From Dendrobium chrysotoxum (Eukaryota; Streptophyta; Magnoliopsida; Asparagales; Orchidaceae): DNA of 64,000 nucleotides. The stretch spans positions 36,325,774-36,389,773 of the forward strand of contig CM034314.1 in assembly GCA_019925795.1 (NCBI GenBank), given 5' to 3'. The notes beneath the pieces were generated by a model. That model worked only from the letters and a program-made list of their open reading frames with translations, searched no databases and was not told the origin of the DNA. Position 1 is the stretch's first letter. The number at the start of each line of letters is the position of its first letter. Of this stretch, positions 12,042 to 23,749 are shown piece after piece. Made by a program: the position numbers and the translations under genes.

Positions 12042-13147
12042 TCAGTAATAGTCCAAAGGACCCTGATCTGGAGGAGGTGGAGAAGTAGTGAACATAGTAA
12101 AATAGCTATTGAGTGTTGCAATGTTGGTATTTACTGACTCTAACTGGTCTCGAATCTACCCCCTGTCCTCATTATATCTGTCATCCTGCCGCTTCAAATG
12201 TGCCTCCATATTATCAAACCATTGATCAAGCTAATCAAAATGATGGACCATATCCTGATAGAAGTTTTGGTCGGGTCCAGGTGCAGGAGCATGAGCAGGT
12301 ACATGAGCAGGTGCAAGTTCATCCTCAGAGCTATCCCGAGTTCCCTCTTTCCCAAAGAGCGCTCGAAAAGAAGCATCAGTAAAATAGAGTGGCAATTCAG
12401 AAGGTCCATCAGGGTGAACCAAATTGTACTTCTTTTCAAGAATGAAGGAAATCACATGACCTAGGGTAATATTCTTCTTTCTTTTTACACTAGGTTGGCC
12501 AATATCGGTGAGCGTATAAAGATAGTATAAGAGTAATTAGGCTTCATCTATGGATTGGTCAGACATAATCAAATAAGTAACAATAGAAAGAGGGGGGTCA
12601 TGTTTACTCGATCTTCAACTTTGGGAATGATGAAGGACCTAAGTACGTGTTGAATAATTCTAACATTTTGGTTCAAAGAGTCAACTCTAGGATAGTGCGT
12701 TGGTTGGCTTATACCCCTAAGAACTTGATTGACTTCGGACCAATCATAGTCCGATCTAGTGGTAAGAGTATGAGCCAAAATCCCCAGAGTTTTTAGATGA
12801 AGAAATGATCCAAGGTCCTCTTTAGTAATTTCTACGCTTTGTTTTAGAATGAAAGAAGTGATCCTAGTATGGTCCTAGTTAAATTTCATGTTGGCTAGAA
12901 AAACATGGAAGAGATCTTTATTGTAGGCGTATATGAGGGTGAGAAAGAATGAAAATTGAGTCAAATCGAACAAAGACATTAATGCAAAATAAATGTTTTC
13001 TTGCAGTAGGATTCGAGAAGGGGTAATTTTGGATGCAGCATACCTATAGTATGCCTCCTCATTTTGTGCACTTAAGAAATTTTCGTCCCAATCCTGCCTG
13101 GATGACGAACCCCTAAATTGTCATACTCTCTTTCCGCTTCCTGACAT
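12042..13147 (-). pseudogene. Envelope-like ORF of element B, nearly full length
   Basis: Starts MSGSGKRV at 13147 and ends DQGPLDYY at the stop 12042-12044. Shared blocks with A, E and H: YYRYAASKITPSRILLQ; LFDLTQFSFFLTL; VEITKEDLGSFLHL; YDWSEVNQVLRGI; IIQHVLRSFIIPKVEDRVNM. A Pro/Ala-rich segment (APAHVPAHAPAPGP) and a short Pro run near the C-terminus follow. Stops occur near 13123 and 12880 with a frameshift near 12575. In the same frame after the stop, beyond one more stop, comes a run of about 20 hydrophobic residues, as in the other copies. Biochemical function unknown; a structural, envelope-like role is only the literature label for Sirevirus third ORFs. Confidence 0.75.
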
Positions 13148-13207
13148 CTCTACTTAATGCTTAGAAGGGTTTGAAATTGGAAGTGAGATGAGCAAAAATG
13201 ACCTTCC

Positions 13208-13712
13208 TTTATATAGAAAAGTGATCAATCGTACTGTACGAAAAACATTTCATACGAGATGAAATACATTTCGTACGGGATGAAATACATTTCATACAGG
13301 ATGAACAGAAATGGTCAAAAATGAAATGGCTTTTAATAAACTACCCTTCCCGAGGCATCCTTTCGTACAGGCTTTTTGACTTTCGGATCGTACAGACGAT
13401 CACGTGTTCGTCCGAGACAATCAAAAAAGTAAAGATCGTTCAGGCGATGGTTAGGTTCGTCCTCAACCGAATCGACACATTGATCGTACAGACGAATGAT
13501 GTGTTCGTACATACGATCAACAATAATAATTGAAGCTAACCGTAAAACTAACCCATTCGTACAGACGAACCTGTACATATCATACAGTATGATACAGTCA
13601 TCGTATAGTACGATCAGACTTTGAAAACATAGTTTCGTCACTTTAACTCTACAGAATTTCATGCATGGGTTATAGAATTTGTATTATAAGAAAACATTTC
13701 ATACAGTACGAA
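13208..13712 (-). promoter_or_regulatory. Palindrome array plus TATA-like box before the env-like ORF of element B
   Basis: About 490 bp of CGTAC-N-GTACG dyads (for example at 13228-13243, 13390-13402 and 13595-13615) end in a TATA box (CTATATAAAGGAAGG on the minus strand, core 13208-13215), 61 bp before the ATG at 13147. The LTRs of B carry the same dyad type. Confidence 0.6.
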
Positions 13713-13767
13713 CTAAACAAAAAGACAGAACATGGAAAAACTCAGAAAAACTCTCAAGACACAAATG

Positions 13768-13774
<7 letters not shown>

Positions 13775-13829
<55 letters not shown>
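13775..13829. repeat. (AT)n microsatellite, about 27 units
   Basis: An uninterrupted alternating AT tract lies between the palindrome array and the end of pol in element B. It is absent from the same place in the other elements. Confidence 0.95.
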
Positions 13830-13834
<5 letters not shown>

Positions 13835-13912
13835 TTAATTTAAAAGAAAATGCACACACTTGACATAAACAAGCATACACTTATTCACAAAATAAATTTG
13901 CAGAAATTTTAA

Positions 13913-16900
13913 TTATGCATTAAGATCAATCACGCCTAGCCTTGTCCTGAGCATGCTAAAGATGTCAAAAGCTAGAGGTTTTATAAAAATATCTGCAAGT
14001 TGATCCTTAGTAGCAACATGATGTAATTCAATTTCTCCTTTTGCTACATTATCTCTTATAAAATGATGTCTTATATCGATATGCTAGGTCTTAGAATGTT
14101 GAATAGGATTCTTTAAAATGCATATGGCACTAGTGTTATCACAAAAGATTGGAATTATGCCAAAAGAAAATCTTAAGTCAATTAACTATTATTTTAACTA
14201 AAGCACTTATGCCACACAACTATCCAAGGCAATATATTCTACTTCAGCTGTAAAAAGAGCTATAGAATTTTATTTCTTACTGGACCAAGATACTAAAGAA
14301 TTTCTAATAAATTGATAAGTTTCAGATGTACTTTTCCAATCAATCCTACAGCCTGCAAAATCTAAATTTGAATATCAAATTATTTCAAATGAAGAGCTAT
14401 GCTTAGGATACCAAATCCCTAAATTTTGAGTTCCCAAAAGATATCTCAATATTCTTTTCACTGCTGTCAAATATGATTCCTTTGGATCAGATTAAAAATC
14501 TAGCACATAAGCAAACACTAAACAGTATGTCTGGTCTGCTAGCTATCAACTAAAGCAATGATCTAATTATTCCTCTAAACTTCATTTGATCAACAGATTT
14601 TCCCTTAGGGTCCTTATCTAACTGTACTGAGGAACTCATGGGTATAATAACTGGCTTAGCTTTATCCATTTCATACTTTTTGTGGATGTCCTTAACATAC
14701 TTAAACTGACTAAGAAAAGTTCCCTCCTTATTTTATTTTATGCTAAAACCAAGAAAATAACTCAAGTCATCCATTAAACTCATTTCAAATTCACTACTCA
14801 TTATTTTTAAAAATTCATCACATAAATTTTTATCAGTTGATCCAAAAATGATGTCATCCACATATATTTGCACAATGAGTATTTCATTCTCTATTCTTTT
14901 TAAAAACAGAGAAGTGTCCACACTTTCTTTAACAAATAATCCTTTCAATAGAAAAGTGCTTAACCTCTCATACCACACCCTAAATGCCTATTTTAGTCTA
15001 TATAATGCCTTTTTCAATTTAAAAACATGATTAGGGGAGTTAATATTCTCAAAACCTGGAGGTTGCACAACATAAACATCCTCTTCTATCACCCCATTCA
15101 AAAAATGAACTTTTAACATCCATTTGATACAATTTAAAATCTTTAAAACAGGAAAAGGCTAAAAAAACCATAATTGCTTCAAGTCTTGCTACAGGGGAAA
15201 ATGTCTCCTCAAAATCAATCCCTTCTATTTGATTATACCCCTTAGCTACCAATCTAGCCTGATTTCTCATAACAACTCCTGAATCATTCATTTTATTTTT
15301 GAACACCCACTTAGTCCCAACTACATTTTGATCCTTTGGCCTTTAAATTAGCTCCCAAACATCATTTCTTTTAAATTAATTCAATTCTTCTTGCATGGCC
15401 AAAATCCAAAATTCATCCAAAAGTGTTTGATCTATATTAGTGGGTTCAATCAATGAAATAAAAGCTGAATGATTTTCTTCTTTCCTCAAACCATGCCTAG
15501 TCCTAACTTCTTCACTTGGTTCTCCTAAAATCAACTCTTTAGGATGACTTCTAATAAATTTCCATTCTTTAGGCAATTGGTTTTCTTCTTCTTTTTCAAC
15601 TTTTTCTTCAACTTTTTCATTTTCAAGTTTTTGGGATATTTTATCAACTTCATCTTCATCCAACCTAAACCCTTTAGTATTATCAGATTCATCAAAAATA
15701 ACATGAGTGGTCTCCTCAACTACTAATGTTCTTCTATTAAAAACTCTATAAGATTTTCCAACACTTGAATATCCTAGAAAAATTCCTTCATCAGATTTAG
15801 GATTAAATTTTCCTAAGAGAGTTTTTCCATTATTGTGTATGAATACTTTACATTAAAAAACATGTTGGTGTGAGAGGTTGGGAATTCTACCTTTAAGTAG
15901 TTCATAGGGAGTCTTGTTTAATTTTGATCTAATGTATACCCTATTTAATATATAGCATGTTGAACTAATTGCTTCAGCCCAAAAATATTTTGGAAGTGAA
16001 TATTCTGCCAACATGGCTCTAACAGTTTCAATTAATGTCATATTTTTTCTCTCAACTACTCCATTATGTTGAGGTGTCCTAGAAGCTGAGAAATTATGAT
16101 CTATCCCATGAGATTTGCAAAAATCATCAATCAATTCATTTTAAATTCTCCCCCATGATCACTTTAGATATTTATAATTTCAAAACCTAGTTCTCTCTGA
16201 ATCCAAGTGGCAAAATCTCTAAACTCCTCAAATGACTCACTCTTATGATTTAAAAATCTAACTCAAGTGAATCTTGAATAATCAGCCACAATTACATACC
16301 CAAATCATTTTCTTCCTAAGCTTAAGGTACTAACGGGTCCAAAGAGATCCATGTGAAGAATTTTCAAGGGCTTGCTAGTTCTAATTTTCTTAATTGAACT
16401 GAAAGAGGATCTGACTTGTTTTCCTAATTGACACTTATCACACAAGTGATCTTTTGTAAAATCTAATTTGCGTACTCCTCTAACTAACTCTTTTTGGGTG
16501 ATTTTCCTAAGATTTCTCATGCTAGAATGATAAAGTCTTCTATGCCATAATGATGACTCATCAGATATAGTTTTCAAACAAAAAATAGTAGAAGATTTTA
16601 CATAATTAAAATCTAGTATGTAAATATTATTTACTCTATCACCATTCAACACAACAGTCCCATTTTGACTAATGATGTAGCTAGAAGGCAAAAATTTTAT
16701 ATGATAACCTTTATCGTACAGTTGACTTATGCTCAACAGATTATGTTTTAACCCTTCTACTAACAGAATATTTTCAATCACAAAGTTTTTTGAATTTCTA
16801 ATCATCCTATACCTACCACTTTCTTGGTGGTATTATCTCCAAGTGTAACCTTGCATCCATTCTTGGCTTCCAGCGTTATGAATTAATTTACATCTCCAGT

Positions 16901-16960
16901 CATATGCTTTGAGCAGCCACTGTCCAGGTACCAATACTCTCATGAGGACTTGTGTGAGAG
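13913..16960 (-). pseudogene. pol: pol of element B (protease, integrase, RT, RNase H), decayed
   Basis: Ty1/copia polyprotein. In order from 16960: protease with DSGC (codons at about 16913-16927); GAG-pre-integrase zinc region DHLCDKCQLGKQ (about 16440); integrase core through RTPQHNGVVERKN (about 16060); integrase C-terminal part to 15853; an acidic/basic linker with poly-Lys and poly-Glu (15600); RT from GTKWVFKNKMNDSG (15330) to YVDDIIFGS (14839-14868); RNase H ending GVIDLNA, stop at 13913-13915. A 166-codon stretch (16305-16805) is free of stops. Breaks are near 16300, 16140, 15100 and 14260. Non-functional as it stands. Confidence 0.9.
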
Positions 16961-18730
16961 TGTTCCTACAAAATTATCAAACTTTATACTTCGGAACCCA
17001 AATAAGTTTGGGTTCTCCTCTTGGCAATTTTAAAACAGATGCATGTGTGATATGTTATGTTTTATGCATCCTAGGTCTCCACACTAAATGTGTTCTATAA
17101 TAAATAGTACAAGTGTGGGATATATGCCCAATCATACCACAAGAAAAACACTTTATTCCTGGAAAAGGATTCACCAATCTATTTGTACTATAAGATCTTC
17201 TTTTTTATTTTAAACCAATTGACTTGTGGTAAATTTTGTGAAAATCTTCTAGTCTAGCTGGTTTCCTATTTTCCTCAAGTGCTTTTATCTTAACTTTAAG
17301 ATATGCATTAGAACTTTCTAAAATTGAATTTTTAATCTTTAAGTTATGCTCTCTACTATTTGATTCATCCATAAATGTTTTGAAATCATTTTCAAGTTAA
17401 GTGTGTGATGATTTTAAAAGATCATGCTATTTATTTAAATCATCAAATTCATCCATTAAAGTCATGTGATTGAGTTCAATTAGTGCATGGTCTTTCCTAA
17501 GGATTTCAAATTCATTCTATACCTCTAAATGATCCAAATTCAACTTAGCATGCGGTTTCTTTAGTTTCCTATATGCTGAATGTATGCGTTCAAAAACTTC
17601 AAATAATTCTTCATAACTTAAGTCACATACCTCCTCTTGATCTGAATGATCAAGATTGTCAGCCATCAAGCACAAATTTGTGACTTCCACTTCTGGTGCA
17701 GTTTCTGAGGAATCTGAAGCTGAGTCGGCCTAAAATGCTCGTTAAAGTCTCTTCTTGCCCCTTCTATCCTCTGGTTTCTCCTCAGCTTTCTCCTTGCTAG
17801 GATTGGCTTTAATATTAGGGAAATCAGTCTTGATGTGTCCAGGCTTCCTGCATTCATAGCAAAATATTTCATTACAAGCCTTAACATTTTTATGGAACTT
17901 ACCTATGTTCCACTGTTGACGTCTCCTCTACTTCTTCCTTAGGAAACTTCTAAATTATCTTGTTATCAAGGCAATGTCTTCTTCATCCTCAGGTAGTGAC
18001 TGATCACTGTCTAAATCATCCACCTTCAAAGCTAAGTTCTTCTCCTTTCGCTTGTCACCTGCATCAATCTGTCTTTGAGTCATAGATTGCTCATAAGCAA
18101 TTTGTGATCCAAGAAGATTGTCAATAGAATAGATATTTAAATCTTTTGATTCAGTTATGACAATTATCTTTGCATCATAAGCAGTAGGTAAGCAACGAAT
18201 TATTTTATTTATTTTTTTTGCATTCGTTAATTCCCTACCTAAGGCATGCAATGAAGTGGCTATATGTATAAATCATGTATATATATCTGAGATTGATTCA
18301 TTCGGTTTCATGCGAAAAAATTCATAATCATGCAAATGAATGTTCAATCTAGTTTGCTTCACTTCATTTGTAACTTCATACGTAATACAAAGTCTATCCC
18401 ATATTTTCTTTCTGAATTTACAAGTAGAAACACGCATATAGTCTTTAGATTTAGGAGCACAAAAAAAACTACTCAAGCATTTTGTATTTAGTTGTGCTAA
18501 ATCCCTTTCTTCTAAAGTCCAGTCAGCAAACGGTGTTTCAACCCTAATGCCCTCTACAAGTCTAGTAGGTACAGTATAACCATCTTGAACTAACATCCAC
18601 ATGCGATAGTCAAGAGATTGCAGAAAAGTAGACATGCGAGTTTTTCAGAAATTAAACGGAATGTTATCAAACAAACGTGGCTAGTGATCGAGTAATCTTC
18701 TAAAGTGTTCCAGTTTCCAAAATTAGCCAT
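16961..18730 (-). pseudogene. gag: gag of element B, decayed
   Basis: Starts MANFGNWNTLEDYSIT at 18730, 45 bp after the PBS, which fits a copia gag leader. The N-terminal UBN2-type capsid domain follows (DYRMWMLVQDGY; KIWDRLCITYE; LNIHLHDYEFFRMKPNESISDIYT; IIRCLPTAYDAK). There are two zinc knuckles: YECRKPGHIKTDF near 17860, with the last Cys changed to Phe, and the intact CFSCGMIGHISHTC near 17140. A frameshift lies just after the start and stops at 18270, 17950 and later. Coiled-coil-like Lys/Glu-rich sequence fills 17300-17600. Non-functional. Confidence 0.85.
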
Positions 18731-18774
18731 GATCGAATTTTCAAAAAGTAATTTAAACAATAATTTTTGAAATT

Positions 18775-18787
18775 GGCTCTGATACCA
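18775..18787 (-). other. Primer binding site of element B
   Basis: The minus strand reads TGGTATCAGAGCC, complementary to the 3' end of initiator tRNA-Met, two bases inside the 5' LTR. This is the standard PBS of plant copia elements. Confidence 0.95.
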
Positions 18788-18789
18788 CT

Positions 18790-20453
18790 AGACAGTGTGA
18801 ATAGGTTGTCAGACCTATTGATTACGTCCCTAGGCTAACCAAGAGTGGGGTAAATTGGTATTTTTAAAAATTTCTCTTGAAATTTTGGAAAACTTTTAAT
18901 CAAAAACTTAAGCAAATTATACTGTATGATTTAAGTTCATATAGAATGAACAGAAGTAAATCTTATATTTTTAACCATAGAAAAATAAAGTGCAACGCAG
19001 TAAGAAAATGCAAAAAATAAAAGCAAGAATAGAGAACACCAGATTTTATAGTGGTTCGGTCAAACACGACCTACATCCACTCCCTAGAGACTCCTTCTCT
19101 AGGTATTGCACTATATTGATGTAACTCTCCTTTAGCCCCCACAGCAAGCCGGTGAAGCCTTTATAAAACTCTTTTCCACCAAATCCCAGTGCGGCAGAGA
19201 ACCGTCGTCCTTTTTCACCCTCCTGGTGAAGGCAGAGAACCTGCTCATCCTTTCACACCCTCCTAGTGTAGGCAGAGAACATGCTCGTCCTTTCACACCC
19301 TCCTGGTGTAGGCAGAGAACCTGCTCGTCCTTTTTCACCCTCCTGATGATGGTAGAGAACCAAAAACCTCTCGAACAACTTTCTTGTAAGAGCCTCCAAG
19401 GAGATTGGGAAGAACCTTAAAGTACAAACAAAGAGATCCTCACACTTGAATAACTTTGTGAATCCTCTCACAATTTTCTCTTCAAAGATCTCACAATACT
19501 CACTCCCAAACACTCTTCCAATTACTCTCCCTTTCACTCTCAAGAAGAATTTCCGCAGAAGGATCTTCCATAAGTCAGTTTTTAGGACCCTTAAGTACTA
19601 AGGACAAGAAAAACTGTCCAAAAACTAAAAATTTCAAGTTTAATGCATTTCGATCATCCCGTACGATCGATATCGTACTGTATGAATAGTTCAACTTATT
19701 GAACGATTCATCCTATACGATCCAATACGAACCTAAACCAAGCCATTCGTACCTTACAACCTTCTGTACGAAGCACATTTCATATTGTATGAATAGTTCA
19801 AAAAATTGAACGATTCATCCCGTACAATCCAGTACGATCCATTCCGAGCTGTTTGTACCAACAGTTCATCCCGTATCAATAAGTCGTATGAACCATTCAG
19901 AGCCGTTCGTACCAATGGTTCTTCCTGTACAAATAAGTCGTACGAACCATTCCAAGCCATTCGTACCAACATTTCATCCCGTACGAACCATTCTGAGTTG
20001 TTCGTACCTCAAATCCTTATGTATGTAGTCCATTTCGTACTGTACGAATAGTACTTAGAAAAATTTTGAATAGGCTGGTTTGTTGCAGAGGACAAATATC
20101 ACAGATCGTCCCATACGAAGTCTATTCGTACTGTATGATCAGTTTTTAAAATTAAGCTTTTACTCCCCCAGTGTGTGTGTGCACAGTTATCTAACTTACA
20201 ATCACACTCTCTAAAACTCAAGAAAAATAAAAAATAAAAAATATAGACTTCACTTATAATAAATATTAACAAATGAACTTGAAGTCTTCAGCAGTCTGGA
20301 GTGTGAATTTCCTGAAAAACATGTTAGTACACACAAAACGAAACTCCAATATTTGTTAGGAGAAAAATAAAATAAACAATAAGTTTTTGTAATCATCAAA
20401 AATAACTTGTATCAAATTTCACCTGAACGAACTGATTTGCAAAAATCATAACA
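18790..20453 (-). repeat. 5' LTR of element B
   Basis: Its 1664 bp pair with 8965-10632. Same parts: palindromes 19640-20140, TTGTGA/TCACAA stem-loop 19456-19473, mini-hairpins 19214-19349, CCTAGAGA stem-loop 19083-19103, TATA-like box 19044-19050. The terminal base at 18790 is A where the partner has T, so the CA end is mutated. Confidence 0.95.
19214..19349 (-). repeat. Four mini-hairpins, 40-bp period (5' LTR of B)
   Basis: Inverted repeats at 19214-19230, 19255-19269, 19295-19309 and 19335-19349, with the same stems and AGGAG loop as in the 3' LTR of B. Confidence 0.8.
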
Positions 20454-20458
20454 CTTCT
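20454..20458. repeat. Target site duplication of element B, right copy
   Basis: CTTCT, identical to 8960-8964. Confidence 0.85.
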
Positions 20459-21228
20459 CTCTCTCCTTGAGTGTGCTTGCACTCCAGTAAATATGACAAC
20501 CTTCACACTTCTCAAAAATTCAATTTTTTACTGCCCATAACCAACAACACAGTTGTGGATTAACTCATTCAACAGAGACATGAACTTCCTTTTCTTTCAA
20601 ATAAAGAAGGTATAATAAGATTATAATGGAAAAGAGTAGGTGGAGAATTTGTTATTCTGACTGGATTTTCTACACAAGTAGTAGCAAATAATGGATGAAA
20701 TTGATTTAAACTAGCGACATGGGATTTCTACAAGATTTTAGATTCCTTGACTATCAATTTAGATTATTTCAATTTTATTTCTTCCACTACAACATTCATC
20801 AGGATATTCTCTTCTATCATCTTAACTTTCTTAGCCCTTCACCTTAGGCGGCGATTCTTGTTCATCCTCTGATACTTGGTCATCTTTATAAAAGTAGAGA
20901 ATGGCCATATCTCAAATTTTCTATGATGTTAATTCAGAAACTACAATGGATTTTCCCATATGACTTGCAGATAGCCTTGGGAAAGTTAGATGGGAGAACA
21001 ATTAGGGTTTAGCAGCTACTGGGTAACTGCAGACCCACCCTCGAATACATCCTTAATAGCTTCAATAGGTATAAAATCAACCTTTACCATATCAAATTAT
21101 GGTCCATCAAAGGTGAACTAAATATTATTCATTGATCCAAACTAGATCACAGTCGTTTCAGCAGATGAACCCTGAGTATCAATCATATTTGCATTATCAG
21201 AGAAAGAGAAGATCAACTTTCTAGTCAT
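20459..21228 (-). pseudogene. gag: gag of gypsy element G1, N-terminal piece
   Basis: The reverse strand opens with MTRKLIFSFSDNANMID at 21228, about 490 bp after the PBS at 21720-21737, and continues in decayed form with blocks VDFIPIEAIKDVFEGG and FEIWPFSTFIKMTKYQR. Stops are frequent (first near 21140). It joins 7521-8959 if element B is taken out. I do not recognise a domain in this N-terminal part; plant Tat-type gag proteins often have a poorly conserved N-terminus. Confidence 0.6.
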
Positions 21229-21719
21229 TATTTCTGTAATTGACCTGAATCATATATCAATCTTCAAAATTTATTGATTTTTAAAGAAGATATACGTCTG
21301 AAGAATATACTGAGTAAAGTTTACTGAATCCCTAAAATGTGATTAAACTGAGATTGATAAAAAATTTTGACATTTAAATGGAAATAGCCTATGCAAACAT
21401 AGACTAGAGAGATGCTTGGAATTGAACTTTAAAGAGATAACTGAAGTTTGATTTGAATTTATCTTTTAAAAGAACATTGAACAAGGTCCCTTGTCTAAAG
21501 ACTCTCAAGTGAGAATAATGAAAGAAGGTATGAACTTGATTTGAATTTAGATTTAGATAGAGATATCAATGAAAGGACTTTGAACAAAATAGATAAACAA
21601 CTTTAGAAATTATAATCTAACGCTTGAGTTTATATTAAATCTAATAGACCTAATATTTAATTAAATCTATATGTATTTAAAAACATTTAGCCTTCACTAA
21701 AAATGGAGAGAGAAGTCTA

Positions 21720-21737
21720 TCCCCTACAGAGTCGCCA
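21720..21737 (-). other. Primer binding site of gypsy element G1
   Basis: The minus strand reads TGGCGACTCTGTAGGGGA, the tRNA-Arg-type PBS common in Tat-lineage gypsy elements. It lies 8 bp inside the LTR end at 21746. The stretch 21229-21719 is untranslated leader with no other feature seen. Confidence 0.7.
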
Positions 21738-21745
21738 GAAAAATA

Positions 21746-23744
21746 TGTTGACGAATTTAACATCCAAATGCAAATGTCACACAAAATTTGCTTTGAATTT
21801 ATATTTTGGGTTTCTTTAATTAAATATGCATACATTGACAGTATATCATCCATAAGGATAGACTAATGTTTCACTATCGATTTGAGAAGAGAAACTTTTC
21901 ACTCATGATTGAACACTACATCAGAAATATTCAACTAGCCCCGAAGGATAAAATAAACTTTCACCTATCATTTCAATTATGAAATTAATCTTATGTTTAA
22001 ATCATAGGTTTCCATTCCACAAATCTTTCCCCTATATTAGAAAGAAATGGAGATAGGGTTTATTTTAATATGCAAGCCCCTATAGTTAATTACATCTCCT
22101 AAGAGAATACTCTCGATTGAAGTGAAGACTACAGATTTTTAATGACATGTGGATCTAAAGAAATGTTCGAGCTAACAAGATTTAATGCATAAGTTTTAGA
22201 GTATAAATTCTCTAGTTGTCCTTGGAATTTAGATTTAGACTTTTTAGATTTTAAAAGAACTGAGTAGAAATGTGTAAAGACTGAAGGGATGTTTATAATC
22301 TAGACTTATACTTATTTGGAGTGATAGGCTAAGCTCTATCCTAATGCATAATCAATCTCCTTAGATGTATTGCATGATAGGCTAAGCTCTATCATAAGAT
22401 AAAAATATGAATCAAACTCTAAAATTTATGACTTAAGATGAGTAATTTTAACTTTAAGTTCAAATGACACTAGCGAGAAGACACACTAAGAACTCTAAAT
22501 TTTATCTTATTTTATTTACCTAACTAAATTTTCTAATTCCTAAAATGTTTAAGAAATTTTGGCAGTATAATAGCCCTATACCAAAGAAAACGTTATAGCA
22601 TCCTTTGAGCACATGAGGACCCCACTACCTTGCCCTTATTGGTCATAGATGTTTTGGATTAATGTATGTTATAGAAATAAAATTCATGAAAGTATGCATG
22701 TATAGGTAAAGGGGTTAGTGTATATGATACCCAGTGTCAAATCATCCTAGAACTAGTATACATGTCCCTACAAAGTATGGAACATACACAACAAAAGAAA
22801 CCTTAAACAATTTCTAACATTAATGCAATCTACAACCCATATGAATTCAATGTATGATGCAACATAATAAATAAAAAATTGGATATAAAAAGGAATTTAT
22901 TTATTCATTGATTTGATACTTTATAGTAGACTCAAACTCTATAGAAAAGAAAGGTGGACATGGTCCACCACAACAAACCAAGATTTCTAATCCTACCCTA
23001 TATATAGATTCAAATATACTTTCTTATGGTATTCAAGCTCCAAGTCTTCTATGGAATTCCAAAATAAAGTATCCTCCAAAGGAAAGGATATCATCTTTTG
23101 GAGAAGCATTTGTATATGTATATGCAGGTATATTTAAATCTTTTATAACTCAAGATACTGTATAACTTGATCATATTCATTTTACTTTTACAATTATTTG
23201 TACATGTATACATCATTCCTATGTATATTCTACTTTAACTCTTACATATATTTAAAGGCAATATAAAAGCATATGACAGTGCAAAGTAGTTGGGTAATAA
23301 CCTAATATTTCTAATGCAGTCCTTAAAGAGCCTACGTGTACAAAAAGAAATTTAAATGTATGGCACTCAGATTGATGAAAAAATAAGCATACATAAGGTA
23401 CTCTCCAAGTAAAGAACCTAGTAAGAAAATCACACCACCGGCCTAGCCTACTCTAGAGGTTGTTATCCTAGTAAACCATCTAAGTATCTGTAGAAAGGTT
23501 GTGTGGTTTGGATAGTTCCTAGGCTTTATTAGTTTAAAATTATCTATATGAATTTATTTGTTCAAGGTCTTTCAAGGGTAGTTTGAGTTCAAGTTTTAAT
23601 GATTTAGAGGTTTTAAATTTCTTTTTAAAGATTTTTTTATTGTTGAAGTTATTTAGTTATAGGTTTTAAAGAACATAGTGTCCAACAACTTCTAAGTGCC
23701 AAAAGGTGTTGATTAGTATATTTAAGACTCAAAAATGTAATGCA
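21746..23744 (-). repeat. 5' LTR of gypsy element G1 (outer end not resolved)
   Basis: The LTR end is at TGTTGACGAATTT (21746), next to the PBS. No gene is seen in the 2 kb that follows. The other end lies at or before 23744, where element C begins. No second copy of this LTR is in the window, so the outer border is uncertain. Confidence 0.5.
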
Positions 23745-23749
23745 ACGAA

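Larger units (their letters stand above)
8965..20453 (-). mobile_element. Element B: complete Sirevirus-like Ty1/copia retrotransposon
   Basis: An 11,489-bp element read on the minus strand: 5' LTR (18790-20453), PBS to initiator tRNA-Met, gag, pol, palindrome array, env-like ORF, internal PPT-like tract, PPT, 3' LTR (8965-10632), flanked by CTTCT duplications. The two LTRs agree at roughly nine positions in ten by eye, so insertion is not recent, and all genes have stops or frameshifts. It splits the gag of G1. Confidence 0.95.

Noticed and set aside
12113..12464. Several overlapping frames of 74-89 codons on both strands
   Set aside because: All fall on the env-like ORF of element B; only the minus-strand frame matches the other copies.
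13775..13829. (AT)n tract as a replication origin or regulatory element
   Set aside because: It is a plain microsatellite found in one element only; nothing supports a function.
18775..18787. tRNA-like sequence
   Set aside because: It is only the PBS complementary to the tRNA 3' end next to an LTR; no cloverleaf is present.
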